Below are positions 7,074-15,154 of a stretch of 34,028 nucleotides of DNA, in pieces. Each line of letters opens with the position of its first letter. Within the stretch, counting starts at the first letter, position 1. Source of the stretch: Nocardia exalbida NBRC 100660 (GTDB lineage Bacteria; Actinomycetota; Actinomycetes; Mycobacteriales; Mycobacteriaceae); assembly GCF_000308575.1 (NCBI RefSeq), contig NZ_BAFZ01000080.1:1-34028 (forward strand), given 5' to 3'. The position numbers and the translations under genes are program-made. The notes beneath the pieces were generated by a model. That model made no database searches. It was not told where the DNA came from and was given only the letters and a program-made list of their open reading frames with translations.

Positions 7074-7493
7074 TCAGGCGTCGATCACCTGGTGGCCGTT
7101 ACCGCGGGCGACCTCGATCTTGCGGGGTTTCGCCCGTTCGGCGACCGGGATTCGCAGCCGGAGTACGCCATCGGTGTAGTCGGCGCCGATGCGCTCGGTG
7201 TCGAGTCCCTCTCCGAGGAATATCTGACGGCTGAACACTCCGCGGGTGCGCTCCGCGGCGATCATCTCCCGGCCGGCGTCCAATTCGGGGCGCTGTGCGC
7301 GCACGGTGAGGACATTGCGTTCCATGTCCAGGTCCAGGGAGCCGGGATCGATACCGGGTAGGTCGAGCTCGACCACGAATTCCTCGCCCTCGCGCCAAGC
7401 GTCGATCGGCATGACGGCCGGGTGTGCTGCCGTGCCGAGCACCTGTTGCGTGAACCGCTCCAGATCGCGGAACGGGTCGGTACGCATCAACAT
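7074..7493 (-). CDS. Hsp20/alpha-crystallin family small heat shock protein
   Basis: The product is 139 aa, a usual length for actinobacterial Hsp18-type holdases that bind unfolding proteins without ATP. The ATG at 7493 follows GGAGGTGGCGACC; the longer frame to 7664 runs through the promoter region and is rejected. The start MLMRTDPFRDLERF is typical of the family. The alpha-crystallin domain spans about 38-130 (DAWREGEEFVVELDLPGIDP to GVLRLRIPVAE). The tail RKIEVA carries the I-x-V motif used for oligomer contacts. A candidate promoter is present upstream, and the 102-aa gene follows directly. No HspR (HAIR) inverted repeat was seen upstream. Confidence 0.95.
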   Translation of the reverse strand: MLMRTDPFRDLERFTQQVLGTAAHPAVMPIDAWREGEEFVVELDLPGIDPGSLDLDMERNVLTVRAQRPELDAGREMIAAERTRGVFSRQIFLGEGLDTERIGADYTDGVLRLRIPVAERAKPRKIEVARGNGHQVIDA

Positions 7494-7563
7494 GGTCGCC
7501 ACCTCCAACTCACTCCATCTACCTCGTGGTACCGAGATAACCTGTGTCGATTCAGATAGATTT

Positions 7564-7592
7564 CTTATAGCACTGTCCAGAAATGAGCGCAA
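7564..7592 (-). promoter_or_regulatory. Candidate promoter of the hsp20 gene
   Basis: Read leftward, TTGCGC (7587-7592) and TATAAG (7564-7569) are separated by exactly 17 bases, giving a good -35/-10 pair for the main sigma factor. Transcription would begin about 60 bases before the Hsp20 ATG. Confidence 0.45.
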
Positions 7593-7871
7593 GAGGTCGC
7601 GGTAGGAAACTTTCTCGTTCGCGGGACGACCGGCGAAGAAGCGGCGCCAGACCACCCGCCGCATGTCGGCCGCCCGACGATGCCGGTAATTCCCGGCTTC
7701 GGCATGACGCGGTTCCGGAGCAAGCTATGGGTGCGCCCCTTTTCGGGGCGCGATACCGGACCGCACTCATTGCCCACTGCACTACCGCGGTCGAACTCTG
7801 GACGGGAATACCGAAACGGCGAGCGAGCCGGATGCGCTCGAATGACACCGGAAACTGGAATGACCTGCCCG

Positions 7872-7890
7872 TTCCGGGTGACACCCGGAA
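7872..7890 (-). terminator. Hairpin downstream of tRNA-Gly
   Basis: TTCCGGGT (7872-7879) and ACCCGGAA (7883-7890) form an 8-bp stem with a 3-base loop, 21 bases after the 3' end of the tRNA gene. It is placed as an intrinsic terminator but lacks a T-run. Confidence 0.5.
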
Positions 7891-7911
7891 GCGGGTCGGG
7901 AGATTTCGTGG

Positions 7912-7984
7912 AGCGGATGACGGGATTCGAACCCGCGACCCTCACCTTGGCAAGGTGATGCGCTACCAGCTGCGCTACATCCGC
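7912..7984 (-). tRNA. tRNA-Gly (anticodon GCC)
   Basis: The 73-base gene folds by eye into a full cloverleaf. The acceptor arm pairs GCGGATG with CATCCGC and leaves discriminator T. The D arm lies in TAGCGCAGCTGGTAGCGC. The anticodon arm CACCT/AGGTG encloses TTGCCAA with anticodon GCC. The T arm is CGGGTTCGAATCCCG. CCA is not encoded. The anticodon reads GGC and GGT, the main glycine codons in this GC-rich genome. A 7-bp hairpin (TCGCATC/GATGCGA, 7987-8011) lies directly in front of the mature 5' end. Confidence 0.97.
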
Positions 7985-8055
7985 ATTCGCATCGCGGTGC
8001 CCGTGATGCGACACAGAACATTAGCGGACACTCATGGCAAAAAGCCAATCGCCGC

Positions 8056-9270
8056 TCATGCCCGCTGGACCTCCGCCCGGTCGCGGCGCAGGCCGAGACC
8101 GGCCGCGAGCAGGCAGGCGAGGGCGACCACTCCGACGAACCACGGGAACACGGTGCTCAGACCCCAGGTGGTGGCCGCCCAACCGGCCAGGATGGTGGGC
8201 AGGGCCATCGCCGAGTAGGCGAGCAAGTAGTACGCCGACATCGTCTCGCCGCGCTTGTGCTGCGGCACGACCTCCGACAGGTGACGCAGCGATCCGCCGA
8301 AGCCGAGGCCGAAGGTCGCACCCAGCGCGACGCCCGCGGCGAGCACGGCGATCCAGTTGTGCGTGGCCAGCGCGGGCACCGTCAGCAGCAGCGCCAGCGC
8401 CATGCCGGTGTCGCCGAGGATCGCGGCCCACCGGGCGGGCACGCCGGTCGCGAACAGTTGCACCGTGGCGCCGGAGAGCGCGGTCGAGGCGACGACGGCG
8501 CCGCCGAAGACCAGGTTGTGGATGCCGGTCTGCTGCGTGGCCAGCGAGGGGTACAGCGACAGCAGCACGCCCAGCACCGACCAGGCCGCCATCACGCCGA
8601 TGGCGGAGAACCAGAAGTCGCCGCGAATCTCCTGCGGTACGGCGGGTTTCGCGATCCTGATACGTCCGGCCACCCGGGCCGAGTGCGGTTCGCGCAGCGC
8701 GAGCACACCGGCGCCGATCGCCAGGCAGACGACGGTGATCACGACGTAAGGCGTGCGCAGCGGATGCGGTGCGTACTGCGCCAGCAGCGCCGAGCCCAGG
8801 ATCGCCACCGCCATCCCCACATTGAAGGCGACACCGCTGAGTTGCCCGGATCGCGCGCCGCGGTGCGGACGGAGATCCAGCAGCGCGGCGGCGCCCGCGA
8901 CCACGGTCGAGCCGACCGCGATGCCGTGCAGCGCACGCGCCAGCAGCAGCATCGGCACGCTGTCGGCGAGCACGAACACCAGCAGCCCGGCGACCATCGT
9001 GGCGAAAGCGCCGAGCAGCACCGGTTTCCGGCCGACCACGTCGGAAATCCGCCCGGACACCAGCACCGCGCCCAGGGCGGCCACCGCGTACACCGCGAAC
9101 ACGATGGTCGTGGTGAGCGGCGAGAGATGCCACTGCTTCTGATAGATGCCGTAGAGCGGCGCCGGAACGCCCGAAACCCCCAGCGCTACGCCACTGGCCG
9201 CAAGGACCAGGGCATAGGCCCAGGGCTGCGCGGCCTGCTCCTCGACGGCCACCGCCGTTGTCGCTGCCAT
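8056..9270 (-). CDS. MFS transporter (probable drug or metabolite exporter)
   Basis: The product is a 404-aa integral membrane protein with about twelve hydrophobic segments. MFS motif A is clear between segments 2 and 3 (GRISDVVGRKPVL), and the hydrophilic break in the middle (residues about 195-215) is typical. The ATG at 9270 follows GGAG; an upstream in-frame start at 9324 would run through the operator region. The gene is divergent from an ArsR-family regulator, with 93 bases between the starts. An inverted repeat fills the gap. This arrangement usually means that the regulator represses its own gene and the exporter until a ligand, probably a substrate, binds. The family is firm; the transported compound cannot be read from the sequence. 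Confidence 0.88.
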   Translation of the reverse strand: MAATTAVAVEEQAAQPWAYALVLAASGVALGVSGVPAPLYGIYQKQWHLSPLTTTIVFAVYAVAALGAVLVSGRISDVVGRKPVLLGAFATMVAGLLVFVLADSVPMLLLARALHGIAVGSTVVAGAAALLDLRPHRGARSGQLSGVAFNVGMAVAILGSALLAQYAPHPLRTPYVVITVVCLAIGAGVLALREPHSARVAGRIRIAKPAVPQEIRGDFWFSAIGVMAAWSVLGVLLSLYPSLATQQTGIHNLVFGGAVVASTALSGATVQLFATGVPARWAAILGDTGMALALLLTVPALATHNWIAVLAAGVALGATFGLGFGGSLRHLSEVVPQHKRGETMSAYYLLAYSAMALPTILAGWAATTWGLSTVFPWFVGVVALACLLAAGLGLRRDRAEVQRA

Positions 9271-9289
9271 CGGAACTCCGATCAGGTAA

Positions 9290-9345
9290 GTTTGATGATG
9301 ATCGAACCGCAGTCGACGATACATCCAGTACGACGATCATCAAAC
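9290..9345. promoter_or_regulatory. Inverted-repeat operator between the MFS and ArsR genes
   Basis: GTTTGATGAT (9290-9299) is repeated in inverse as ATCATCAAAC (9336-9345), a perfect 10-bp inverted repeat with 36 bases between the arms, in the 93-base divergent gap. Leftward, TTGATG and TATCGT, 16 bases apart, look like a -35/-10 pair for the transporter. The arms are probably bound by the ArsR-type protein. Confidence 0.55.
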
Positions 9346-9363
9346 CTGAGAGTGAGCCGGATC

Positions 9364-9693
9364 ATGCCCGATGCGCGAGACGCGGACCAGCAGGCGCCCC
9401 CGGTGGCGGCGTTGCCCGCGGTGCTCAGCGCGCTGCAGGACCCGGTGCGCCTGGAGATGGTGCGCCGGCTCGGCAACGCGGGAACGGCGGTCCGCTGCGG
9501 CGCGCTCTACGAGGTGATCAACAAATCGACCGCCACCCACCATTTCAAGATCCTGCGTGACGCGGGTGTGATCGAGCGCCTGATCATCGACGGTCACACC
9601 TGCCAGCGCCTGCGCATCGACGACCTCGAGGCCGCCCTGCCGGGGCTGGTGCCGACGATCGTCGCGGCCGCCAATCGCGCCCGCGGGGACTGA
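9364..9693 (+). CDS. ArsR family (winged helix) transcriptional regulator
   Basis: The protein is a 109-aa dimeric DNA-binding type. The amino-terminal helix ALPAVLSALQDPVRLEMVRRL is typical of the ArsR/HTH_20 group. The recognition helix is in STATHHFKILRDAGVIE, followed by the wing (RLIIDGHTCQRLRI). No cluster of cysteines for metal sensing (such as CxC) is present; only two isolated Cys residues are seen, so it probably senses an organic ligand. The ATG at 9364 has only a weak ribosome binding site, and an in-frame GTG at 9352 is possible. The gene is divergent from the MFS gene and converges with the lipoprotein gene, 21 bases away. Confidence 0.85.
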   Translation: MPDARDADQQAPPVAALPAVLSALQDPVRLEMVRRLGNAGTAVRCGALYEVINKSTATHHFKILRDAGVIERLIIDGHTCQRLRIDDLEAALPGLVPTIVAAANRARGD

Positions 9694-9714
9694 CCCTGCC
9701 GAGGCAGTGCGCGC

Positions 9715-10137
9715 TCAGCAGTTGTCGAAGCGCCACTGCCCGTCGATGAACGTCCAGGTCTTCGGCTTCGTGTCGTCCTGCCCCGCGCGGGCGTCGGAAT
9801 GTTCGACCGTGACCGTGCCGGTCGAGCCGGAGGTGGTGACGGTGATCCGCGCGGGCTTGGACTTCAGGTCACGGCCGTCGTAGACCTGCGCCATGGACGC
9901 CACGTAGTCGTCCTCGTTGAGCGTGAGCTTGCACCGCGCGGAACGGAACCGGTACGCGGCGGCGTAGTCGTGACTGGCCAGCGCGTCGGTCATCTTCGTG
10001 GCTTCCGCGCGCAGGGCGGACTCGGTCGGCTCGCCCGCCTTGCCCGCCTCCGCGTCCGTTCCGCCGCACCCGGACAGCACGAGGACGGGCAGCGATACCG
10101 TTACCAGCGCGCGAAGGGCACGATTCGTTCGGTTCAT
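9715..10137 (-). CDS. Putative secreted lipoprotein
   Basis: The product is 140 aa. The ATG at 10137 follows AAGGAGTCGAG, which fixes the start. The amino terminus has basic residues (MNRTNRALR), a hydrophobic stretch and a lipobox LSGC with Cys24, so it should be lipidated and held at the outer face of the cytoplasmic membrane. The mature part starts with an acidic, Gly-rich linker. A compact domain of about 90 residues follows (ALASHDYAAAYRFRSARC to TWTFIDGQWRFDNC), which looks like the NTF2-like, DUF4878-type fold common in such lipoproteins. Two mature cysteines, one of them the last residue, may form a disulfide. No specific function is visible. It is probably a single-gene unit, downstream of the M16 protease gene. 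Confidence 0.8.
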   Translation of the reverse strand: MNRTNRALRALVTVSLPVLVLSGCGGTDAEAGKAGEPTESALRAEATKMTDALASHDYAAAYRFRSARCKLTLNEDDYVASMAQVYDGRDLKSKPARITVTTSGSTGTVTVEHSDARAGQDDTKPKTWTFIDGQWRFDNC

Positions 10138-10281
10138 CTCGACTCCTTGCCAGAGATCGCCGGATCCCATACCCGGACAATCGAGTTCAGCGCCCTCCAA
10201 CGGGGACCGAGGGCCGGGCGGCCGAAACAGTATCGCGGTAACGGATTCCCCGCCGAGCCGCGGCCCCCTCGCTCGCGACGA

Positions 10282-11649
10282 TCAGCTCGGCACCAACCGC
10301 CGGACGGTGGCAGGTAGCTCACGGGTGCGCTTGTACGGCCCGGCGACCGAGGCGGCGAAGGGCCGCGCCAGCAGCGTGCGCGCGACGGCGGACACCTCCT
10401 CGGTGGTGACGGCGTCGATGCGGGCCAGAGTCTCCGACACGCTGCGATGGTTGCCGTAGCTGAGTTCGCTGCGCCCCAGACGATTCATGCGCGAGGCGGA
10501 GTCCTCCAGGCCGAGCACGAGCCCACCGCGCAACGAGCCTTTGGCGCGGGCGCACTCGGCGTCGCTGATGCCGTCGGCGGCGACTTCCTCCAGGACGCCG
10601 CGGGCCAGTGCCGCCACCTCACCCAGGTTCTCCGGCTGGCAGCCGATGTAGACCGAGAACGCGCCGGTGTCGGCGAAGGTGTCGACACTGGAATACACCG
10701 AGTAGGCCAGCCCGCGTTCTTCCCGGATGCGTTGGAACAGACGCGAACTCAGCCCGCCGCCGACCACGGTGTTCAGCACCGACAGCGGCCAGCGCCGCTC
10801 CCCTTCGTGCCGCCCGAAGGCGCGCACGCCGAACGCCAGATGCGCCTGCTCACTGTCGCGATGACTCCAGTGCAGCTGCGGAGCGCCGTGCGGCCGGAAC
10901 CGGCCCTCGCGCCGCGGTGCGGGCGTCGCCGCGGGTTCGAGCCGGTTCTCGAAAGCACGGTGCACCAATTCCACGGTGTGGTCGTGCTCCACGTTGCCCG
11001 CGACCGCGATCACCATCCGGTCCGGCCGGTAACGCCGCAGGTGGAACGACCGCAATTGCGCGGCCCGCATCCCCTCGATGGATTCGACGGAACCGATCAC
11101 CGGGCGCCCGATCGGATGATCACCGAACAGCGCGGCCAGGAAGGAATCGCCGACCAGGTCCTCGGGATCGTCGTCGCGCATGGCGATCTCCTCGAGCACC
11201 ACCTGCCGCTCCACGTCCACGTCCGACGCCCGGCACAGACCGTTGAGCACCACGTCCGAGACCAGATCGACGGCCAGGGGCAGGTCCTCGTCCAGGACAT
11301 GCGCGTAGTAGCAGGTCTGCTCCTTCGCGGTGAACGCGTTGAGTTCGCCGCCGACCGCGTCCATCGCCTCGGCGATGTCCAGGGCCGAGCGCGTCGGCGT
11401 CGCCTTGAACAGCAGGTGCTCCAGGAAATGCGCGGCGCCCGCGACGGTGGGGCCTTCGTCGCGCGACCCGACGCCCACCCAGACGCCGACAGAGGCCGAG
11501 CGGACCCCGGGCAAATGCTCGGTGACCACGCGCAATCCGCCGGGCAGCACGGTGCGCCGTACTCCGCTGTCCGAGTCCGCCCGCAGCTCTAGTGACGAAC
11601 CCCCCTGCCCGGTGCTGAGCAGAGGGGTTGTCGTCTTCTTCTTCGTCAC
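10282..11649 (-). CDS. pepR: M16 family zinc metalloprotease (PepR-like)
   Basis: The product is a 455-aa insulinase/mitochondrial-processing-peptidase type protein, the right length for PepR of mycobacteria. The inverted zinc motif HxxEH is intact (H74-F-L-E77-H78), and a Glu about 75 residues later (E153/E154 in VVLEEIAM) can be the third ligand. The C-terminal inactive half, with the Arg/Tyr region RGLAYSVYS, is present. The GTG start at 11649 lies 11 bases after the pnp stop and has a weak ribosome binding site, so translation probably follows that of pnp, as in the M. tuberculosis gpsI-pepR pair. No signal peptide is seen, and it is likely cytoplasmic. The physiological substrates are not established. 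Confidence 0.9.
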   Translation of the reverse strand: MTKKKTTTPLLSTGQGGSSLELRADSDSGVRRTVLPGGLRVVTEHLPGVRSASVGVWVGVGSRDEGPTVAGAAHFLEHLLFKATPTRSALDIAEAMDAVGGELNAFTAKEQTCYYAHVLDEDLPLAVDLVSDVVLNGLCRASDVDVERQVVLEEIAMRDDDPEDLVGDSFLAALFGDHPIGRPVIGSVESIEGMRAAQLRSFHLRRYRPDRMVIAVAGNVEHDHTVELVHRAFENRLEPAATPAPRREGRFRPHGAPQLHWSHRDSEQAHLAFGVRAFGRHEGERRWPLSVLNTVVGGGLSSRLFQRIREERGLAYSVYSSVDTFADTGAFSVYIGCQPENLGEVAALARGVLEEVAADGISDAECARAKGSLRGGLVLGLEDSASRMNRLGRSELSYGNHRSVSETLARIDAVTTEEVSAVARTLLARPFAASVAGPYKRTRELPATVRRLVPS

Positions 11650-11660
11650 AGGGACAAGTA

Positions 11661-13937
11661 CTACTCGGTCCCGGCCGAACCCGCATCGGCCGCGTCGTCG
11701 CCGGGCTCCTCGGTGTTCTCCTCGACCGGCACGAGCGAGATCTTGCCGCGGTTGTCGATGTCGGCGATCTCCACCCGCAGCTTGTCGCCGACGTTCACCA
11801 CGTCCTCGACCTTGGCTACCCGCTTGCCATTACCCAGCTTGGAGATGTGCACCAGACCGTCGCGGCCCGGCAGCAGCGAGACGAACGCGCCGAAGGCGGT
11901 GGTCTTGACGACCGTGCCGAGGAAGCGCTCGCCGACCTTCGGCAGCTGCGGGTTGGCGATAGCGTTGATCGCGTCGATCGCGGCCTGCGCCGACGGGCCG
12001 TCGGTCGCGCCGACGAACACGGTGCCGTCGTCCTCGATGGAGATGTTGGCGCCGGTCTCCTCGGTGATCTGGTTGATCACCTTGCCCTTGGGGCCGATCA
12101 CCTCGCCGATCTTGTCGACCGGGATCTTGATCGCGGTGACGCGCGGCGCGTACGGGCTCATCTCGTCCGGGGTGGCGATGGCCTCGGCCATCACGTCCAG
12201 GATCGTGGCGCGCGCGTCGTGGGCCTGGCTCAGCGCGCCGGCCAGCACCTGCGAGGGGATGCCGTCCAGCTTGGTGTCCAGCTGCAGCGCGGTGACGAAC
12301 TGGGGGGTGCCCGCGACCTTGAAGTCCATGTCGCCGAAGGCGTCCTCGGCGCCGAGGATGTCGGTCAGCGCGACGTAGCGGACCTCTTCCTCACCCTGAT
12401 CGTTGGTGATGGTGTCCGAGACCAGGCCCATCGCGATACCGGCGACCGGCGCCTTCAGCGGCACGCCCGCGTTCAGCAGCGACAGGGTGGAGGCGCACAC
12501 CGAGCCCATCGAGGTGGAGCCGTTGGAACTCAGCGCCTCCGAGACCTGGCGGATGGCGTAGGGGAACTCCTCCTGGCTGGGCAGCACCGGGATCAGCGCC
12601 CGCTCGGCCAGCGCGCCGTGGCCGATCTCGCGGCGCTTGGGCGAACCGACGCGGCCGGTCTCACCGGTGGAGAACGGCGGGAAGTTGTAGTGGTGCATGT
12701 AGCGCTTGCTGGTCTCCGGGCCGAGCGAGTCGACCTGCTGGGCCATCTTCACCATGTCCAGGGTGGTGACGCCCAGGATCTGGGTCTCGCCACGCTCGAA
12801 CAGGGCCGAGCCGTGCGCCCGGGGCACCACCGCGACCTCGGCGGACAGCGCGCGGATGTCGGCCAGGCCGCGGCCGTCGATGCGGAAGCCGTCGGACAGG
12901 ATCCGCTGACGCACCAGCTTCTTGGTGACCGAGCGGAACGCCGCGCCCAATTCCTTCTCGCGTCCGGCGAAGTCGTCGACGAGCCGCTCGAGCACGGCGA
13001 GCTTGATCTGGTCGATCTTCTCCTCGCGCTCCTGCTTGCCGGAGATGCTCAGCGCCTCGCTCAGCTCACGCTTGGCGGTGCCCTCGACGGCCTCGTACAC
13101 GTCCTGCCCGTACGGCGGGAAGAGCGGGAACTCCTCGGTGGGCTTGGCGGCCAGCTCGGCCAGGTCCTGCTGGGCACGGCACAGGCGGGCGATGAACGGC
13201 TTGGCGGCCTCCAGGCCCTCCGCGACGACGGCCTCGGTCGGCGCCTGCGCACCGCCCTCGACCAGCGCGATGACGTTCTCCGTCGCCTCCGCCTCGACCA
13301 TCATGATCGCGACATCGCCGGAGTCGACCACGCGGCCCGCGACGACCATGTCGAACACGGCGCCCTCGAGCTGCTCGGTGGTCGGGAAGGCGACCCACTG
13401 ACCCTCGATCAGCGCGACGCGCACGCCGCCGACCGGCCCGGAGAAGGGCAGGCCCGAGATCTGGGTGGACGCGGACGCGGCGTTGATCGCCACCACGTCG
13501 TAGAGGTCCTTCGGGTCCAGGCTCAGCACCGTGACCACGACCTGGATCTCGTTACGCAGGCCGTCGACGAACGACGGGCGCAGCGGCCGGTCGATCAGGC
13601 GGCAGGTCAGGATCGCGTCGGTGGAGGGACGGCCCTCACGGCGGAAGAACGATCCCGGGATGCGACCCGCGGCGTACATCCGCTCCTCGACGTCGACCGT
13701 CAGCGGGAAGAAGTCGAACTGGTCCTTGGGCTGCTTGCCCGCGGTGGTGGCCGACAGCAGCATGGTCTCGTCGTCCAGGTAGGCGGCGACCGAGCCGGCG
13801 GCCTGCCGGGCGAGGCGTCCGGTCTCGAACCGGACGGTGCGGGTGCCGTAGCTGCCGTTGTCGATCAGCGCGACGGATTCGTACACGCCCGGTTCGACCT
13901 CGACGGCGGTGCTCTTGCGTTCAGTTGTTTCGGTCAT
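11661..13937 (-). CDS. pnp: Polyribonucleotide nucleotidyltransferase (PNPase, GpsI)
   Basis: The product is 758 aa, full length for actinobacterial PNPase, which degrades RNA 3' to 5' by phosphorolysis and can add tails. Two RNase PH domains are seen (about 15-145, with RRTVRFE-like GTRTVRFETGRLARQAAGSV; and about 340-560, with GRGLADIRAL and the catalytic region NGSTSMGSVCASTLSLLNAG). A KH domain follows (about 600-660, IGEVIGPKGKVINQITEETG), then an S1 domain (about 665-735, GTVVKTTAFGAFVSLLPGRDGLVHIS), and an acidic Ala/Gly tail. The ATG at 13937 follows a GA-rich stretch (GAGAGAGAAGA). The protease gene follows at 11 bases. A 689-base gap separates pnp from rpsO, room for an autoregulatory leader. 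Confidence 0.97.
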   Translation of the reverse strand: MTETTERKSTAVEVEPGVYESVALIDNGSYGTRTVRFETGRLARQAAGSVAAYLDDETMLLSATTAGKQPKDQFDFFPLTVDVEERMYAAGRIPGSFFRREGRPSTDAILTCRLIDRPLRPSFVDGLRNEIQVVVTVLSLDPKDLYDVVAINAASASTQISGLPFSGPVGGVRVALIEGQWVAFPTTEQLEGAVFDMVVAGRVVDSGDVAIMMVEAEATENVIALVEGGAQAPTEAVVAEGLEAAKPFIARLCRAQQDLAELAAKPTEEFPLFPPYGQDVYEAVEGTAKRELSEALSISGKQEREEKIDQIKLAVLERLVDDFAGREKELGAAFRSVTKKLVRQRILSDGFRIDGRGLADIRALSAEVAVVPRAHGSALFERGETQILGVTTLDMVKMAQQVDSLGPETSKRYMHHYNFPPFSTGETGRVGSPKRREIGHGALAERALIPVLPSQEEFPYAIRQVSEALSSNGSTSMGSVCASTLSLLNAGVPLKAPVAGIAMGLVSDTITNDQGEEEVRYVALTDILGAEDAFGDMDFKVAGTPQFVTALQLDTKLDGIPSQVLAGALSQAHDARATILDVMAEAIATPDEMSPYAPRVTAIKIPVDKIGEVIGPKGKVINQITEETGANISIEDDGTVFVGATDGPSAQAAIDAINAIANPQLPKVGERFLGTVVKTTAFGAFVSLLPGRDGLVHISKLGNGKRVAKVEDVVNVGDKLRVEIADIDNRGKISLVPVEENTEEPGDDAADAGSAGTE

Positions 13938-14237
13938 TCTTCTCTCTCAACCTCTCGTCTTCGCCGGCTCGAGCGCACGGTGGCGCGATCCGGCTGTCGT
14001 CAGCCGTACCGGGTACGGACGCGCGGCAACCCTCCTGGCTGCGACGCGCGCACCCGGCCGAATCCCCTTGGAGACGGCGACGCGGAGGCGGTCATCGATC
14101 GAAGCCCGACGGCGTCAACTCGCTGCCGATAGGCCACTACCGAAGACCGACGCCACGCGGGCGGGTGCATACGGCTGTGCAATGTTGTCGTGCGCAGGGG
14201 GGCGATCCACCCCTATACACAAATAGCCAACGGAGCG

Positions 14238-14265
14238 ATTGTACGTCTCCCCGTCGGCTGAACCA
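14238..14265 (-). promoter_or_regulatory. Candidate pnp promoter
   Basis: Read leftward, TGGTTC (14260-14265) and TACAAT (14238-14243) are 16 bases apart. The -10 hexamer fits TAnnnT well, and the -35 is weak. The site lies in the only A/T-rich part of the rpsO-pnp gap. Confidence 0.3.
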
Positions 14266-14602
14266 GCGACCGCCTCGGGCACTCCATGTCGGACCGCCTG
14301 TCACCACCACCGCGGTCCACGAGCGCCCGGACCCGACTCCTGGGAGTCGACCGAACCGATCGGCCCTCGCGGCCGCCGAACGGCCCCCTGCCATCGGCAC
14401 ACCGGGCCGGGCACGCCCTGACCCGGCGGGCGGATCCGAGCTCACCCCCACACACTGGAGCGCGCAAGTCGACCACGGCAGCTATAACCGCCGCAGGGTT
14501 GCGCGCCGTTCGCGGCCCGGCTCGCGTCGAGGGATCACTGCGTCCGCGACGAAGTCGCCGGCAGCGGTTGCTCGGACGCGAGCCATGAGCGCCCGCGAAC
14601 CT

Positions 14603-14619
14603 CGGCGCCGAGGGCGCCG
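14603..14619 (-). terminator. Hairpin downstream of rpsO
   Basis: CGGCGCC (14603-14609) and GGCGCCG (14613-14619) form a 7-bp GC stem with a 3-base loop, eight bases after the rpsO stop. There is no T-run; it may stop or pause transcription or protect the rpsO 3' end. Confidence 0.4.
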
Positions 14620-14626
14620 GAAAGAA

Positions 14627-14896
14627 CTACCGACGAAGCCCGAGGCGCTCGATCAGCGAACGGTAGCGGTTGATGTCGTTGTCCTGCAGGTACTTCGACA
14701 GCCGCTTGCGACGACCGATCAGCGCCATCAGACCGTGCCGGGTGTGGTGGTCGTGCTTGTGCTTCTTCAGGTGCTCGGTGATGTCGGCGATCCGCTTGGA
14801 CAGCAGCGCGATCTGCGCCTCCGGCGAACCGGTGTCCTTCTCGTGCAGGCCGTACTCGGCGAGAATCGCCGACTTCTGCTCGGTGGTCAGCGCCAT
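14627..14896 (-). CDS. rpsO: 30S ribosomal protein S15
   Basis: The product is 89 aa, exactly the usual S15 length. It reads as the family throughout: MALTTEQKSAILAEYGLHE, then DTGSPEAQIALLSKRI, HKHDHHTRHGLMALIGRRK and YLQDNDINRYRSLIERLGLR at the end. S15 binds 16S rRNA early in assembly of the 30S platform. The ATG at 14896 follows GGAGTGGATGCCCC. The longer frames through this gene are shadows. Its place between ribF and pnp is the conserved actinobacterial one, although here a hydrolase gene on the opposite strand lies between it and ribF. Confidence 0.98.
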   Translation of the reverse strand: MALTTEQKSAILAEYGLHEKDTGSPEAQIALLSKRIADITEHLKKHKHDHHTRHGLMALIGRRKRLSKYLQDNDINRYRSLIERLGLRR

Positions 14897-15076
14897 GGGG
14901 CATCCACTCCTGTTTCTCAGTTCCGCGCTCGAAGGTCCGGTTACCCGGGTATGGGCGCCACCGCGGACCGCAGCAAACCCGAGGGACCACCCTACCGGAC
15001 CGGACGCCGCACGCCGAAATCGCCGCCCGCGGATCTCGCCCCCGGTTCCGGCCGCGCGCCACAGGGAAGCGCCGGC

Positions 15077-15093
15077 ATTACCTTCCGGGTAAT
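15077..15093. promoter_or_regulatory. Inverted repeat upstream of the alpha/beta hydrolase gene
   Basis: ATTACC (15077-15082) and GGTAAT (15088-15093) form an inverted repeat with a 5-base centre, 61 bases before the hydrolase start. It is sized like a repressor half-site pair. A related palindrome TACCCGGGTA sits at 14942-14951, upstream of rpsO. No regulator gene is adjacent. Confidence 0.35.
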
Positions 15094-15154
15094 CGACTCC
15101 GCGCGGTCCGGCTGCGAATCTTCTTGTCGTACCGCCGAATACGAGGAGAAGACG

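Larger units (their letters stand above)
7494..7911. other. Non-coding region between hsp20 and tRNA-Gly
   Basis: These 418 bases hold the hsp20 promoter (7564-7592), a hairpin GCGCCCC-ttttc-GGGGCGC (7733-7751), and a second hairpin just after the tRNA gene (7872-7890). Frames on both strands have atypical composition and no ribosome binding site, so I see no gene. The region has more A and T than the surrounding genes. Confidence 0.5.
13938..14626. other. Long non-coding region between rpsO and pnp
   Basis: These 689 bases hold no frame with a ribosome binding site, credible composition or family resemblance on either strand. A candidate pnp promoter lies at 14238-14265, which would give a leader of about 290 bases. 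An AT-richer island (about 14214-14243) stands out from the surrounding GC-rich sequence. An rpsO-end hairpin is at 14603-14619. In M. tuberculosis a lipoprotein gene (lppU) lies between rpsO and gpsI, and no trace of it was recognised here. Confidence 0.5.

Noticed and set aside
7552..7884. A 110-codon minus-strand frame between hsp20 and the tRNA gene
   Set aside because: Ser/Arg-rich, no ribosome binding site, and it covers the hsp20 promoter and two hairpins.
8257..9693. A plus-strand frame that would fuse 370 codons to the ArsR regulator
   Set aside because: The added part is antisense to the MFS gene; only the last 109 codons have a regulator fold.
11628..14132. An 834-codon open frame on the plus strand across pnp
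   Set aside because: It is the antisense shadow of pnp in GC-rich DNA; its product is rich in Arg, His, Gly and Asp and has no domain, while pnp on the other strand is unmistakable.
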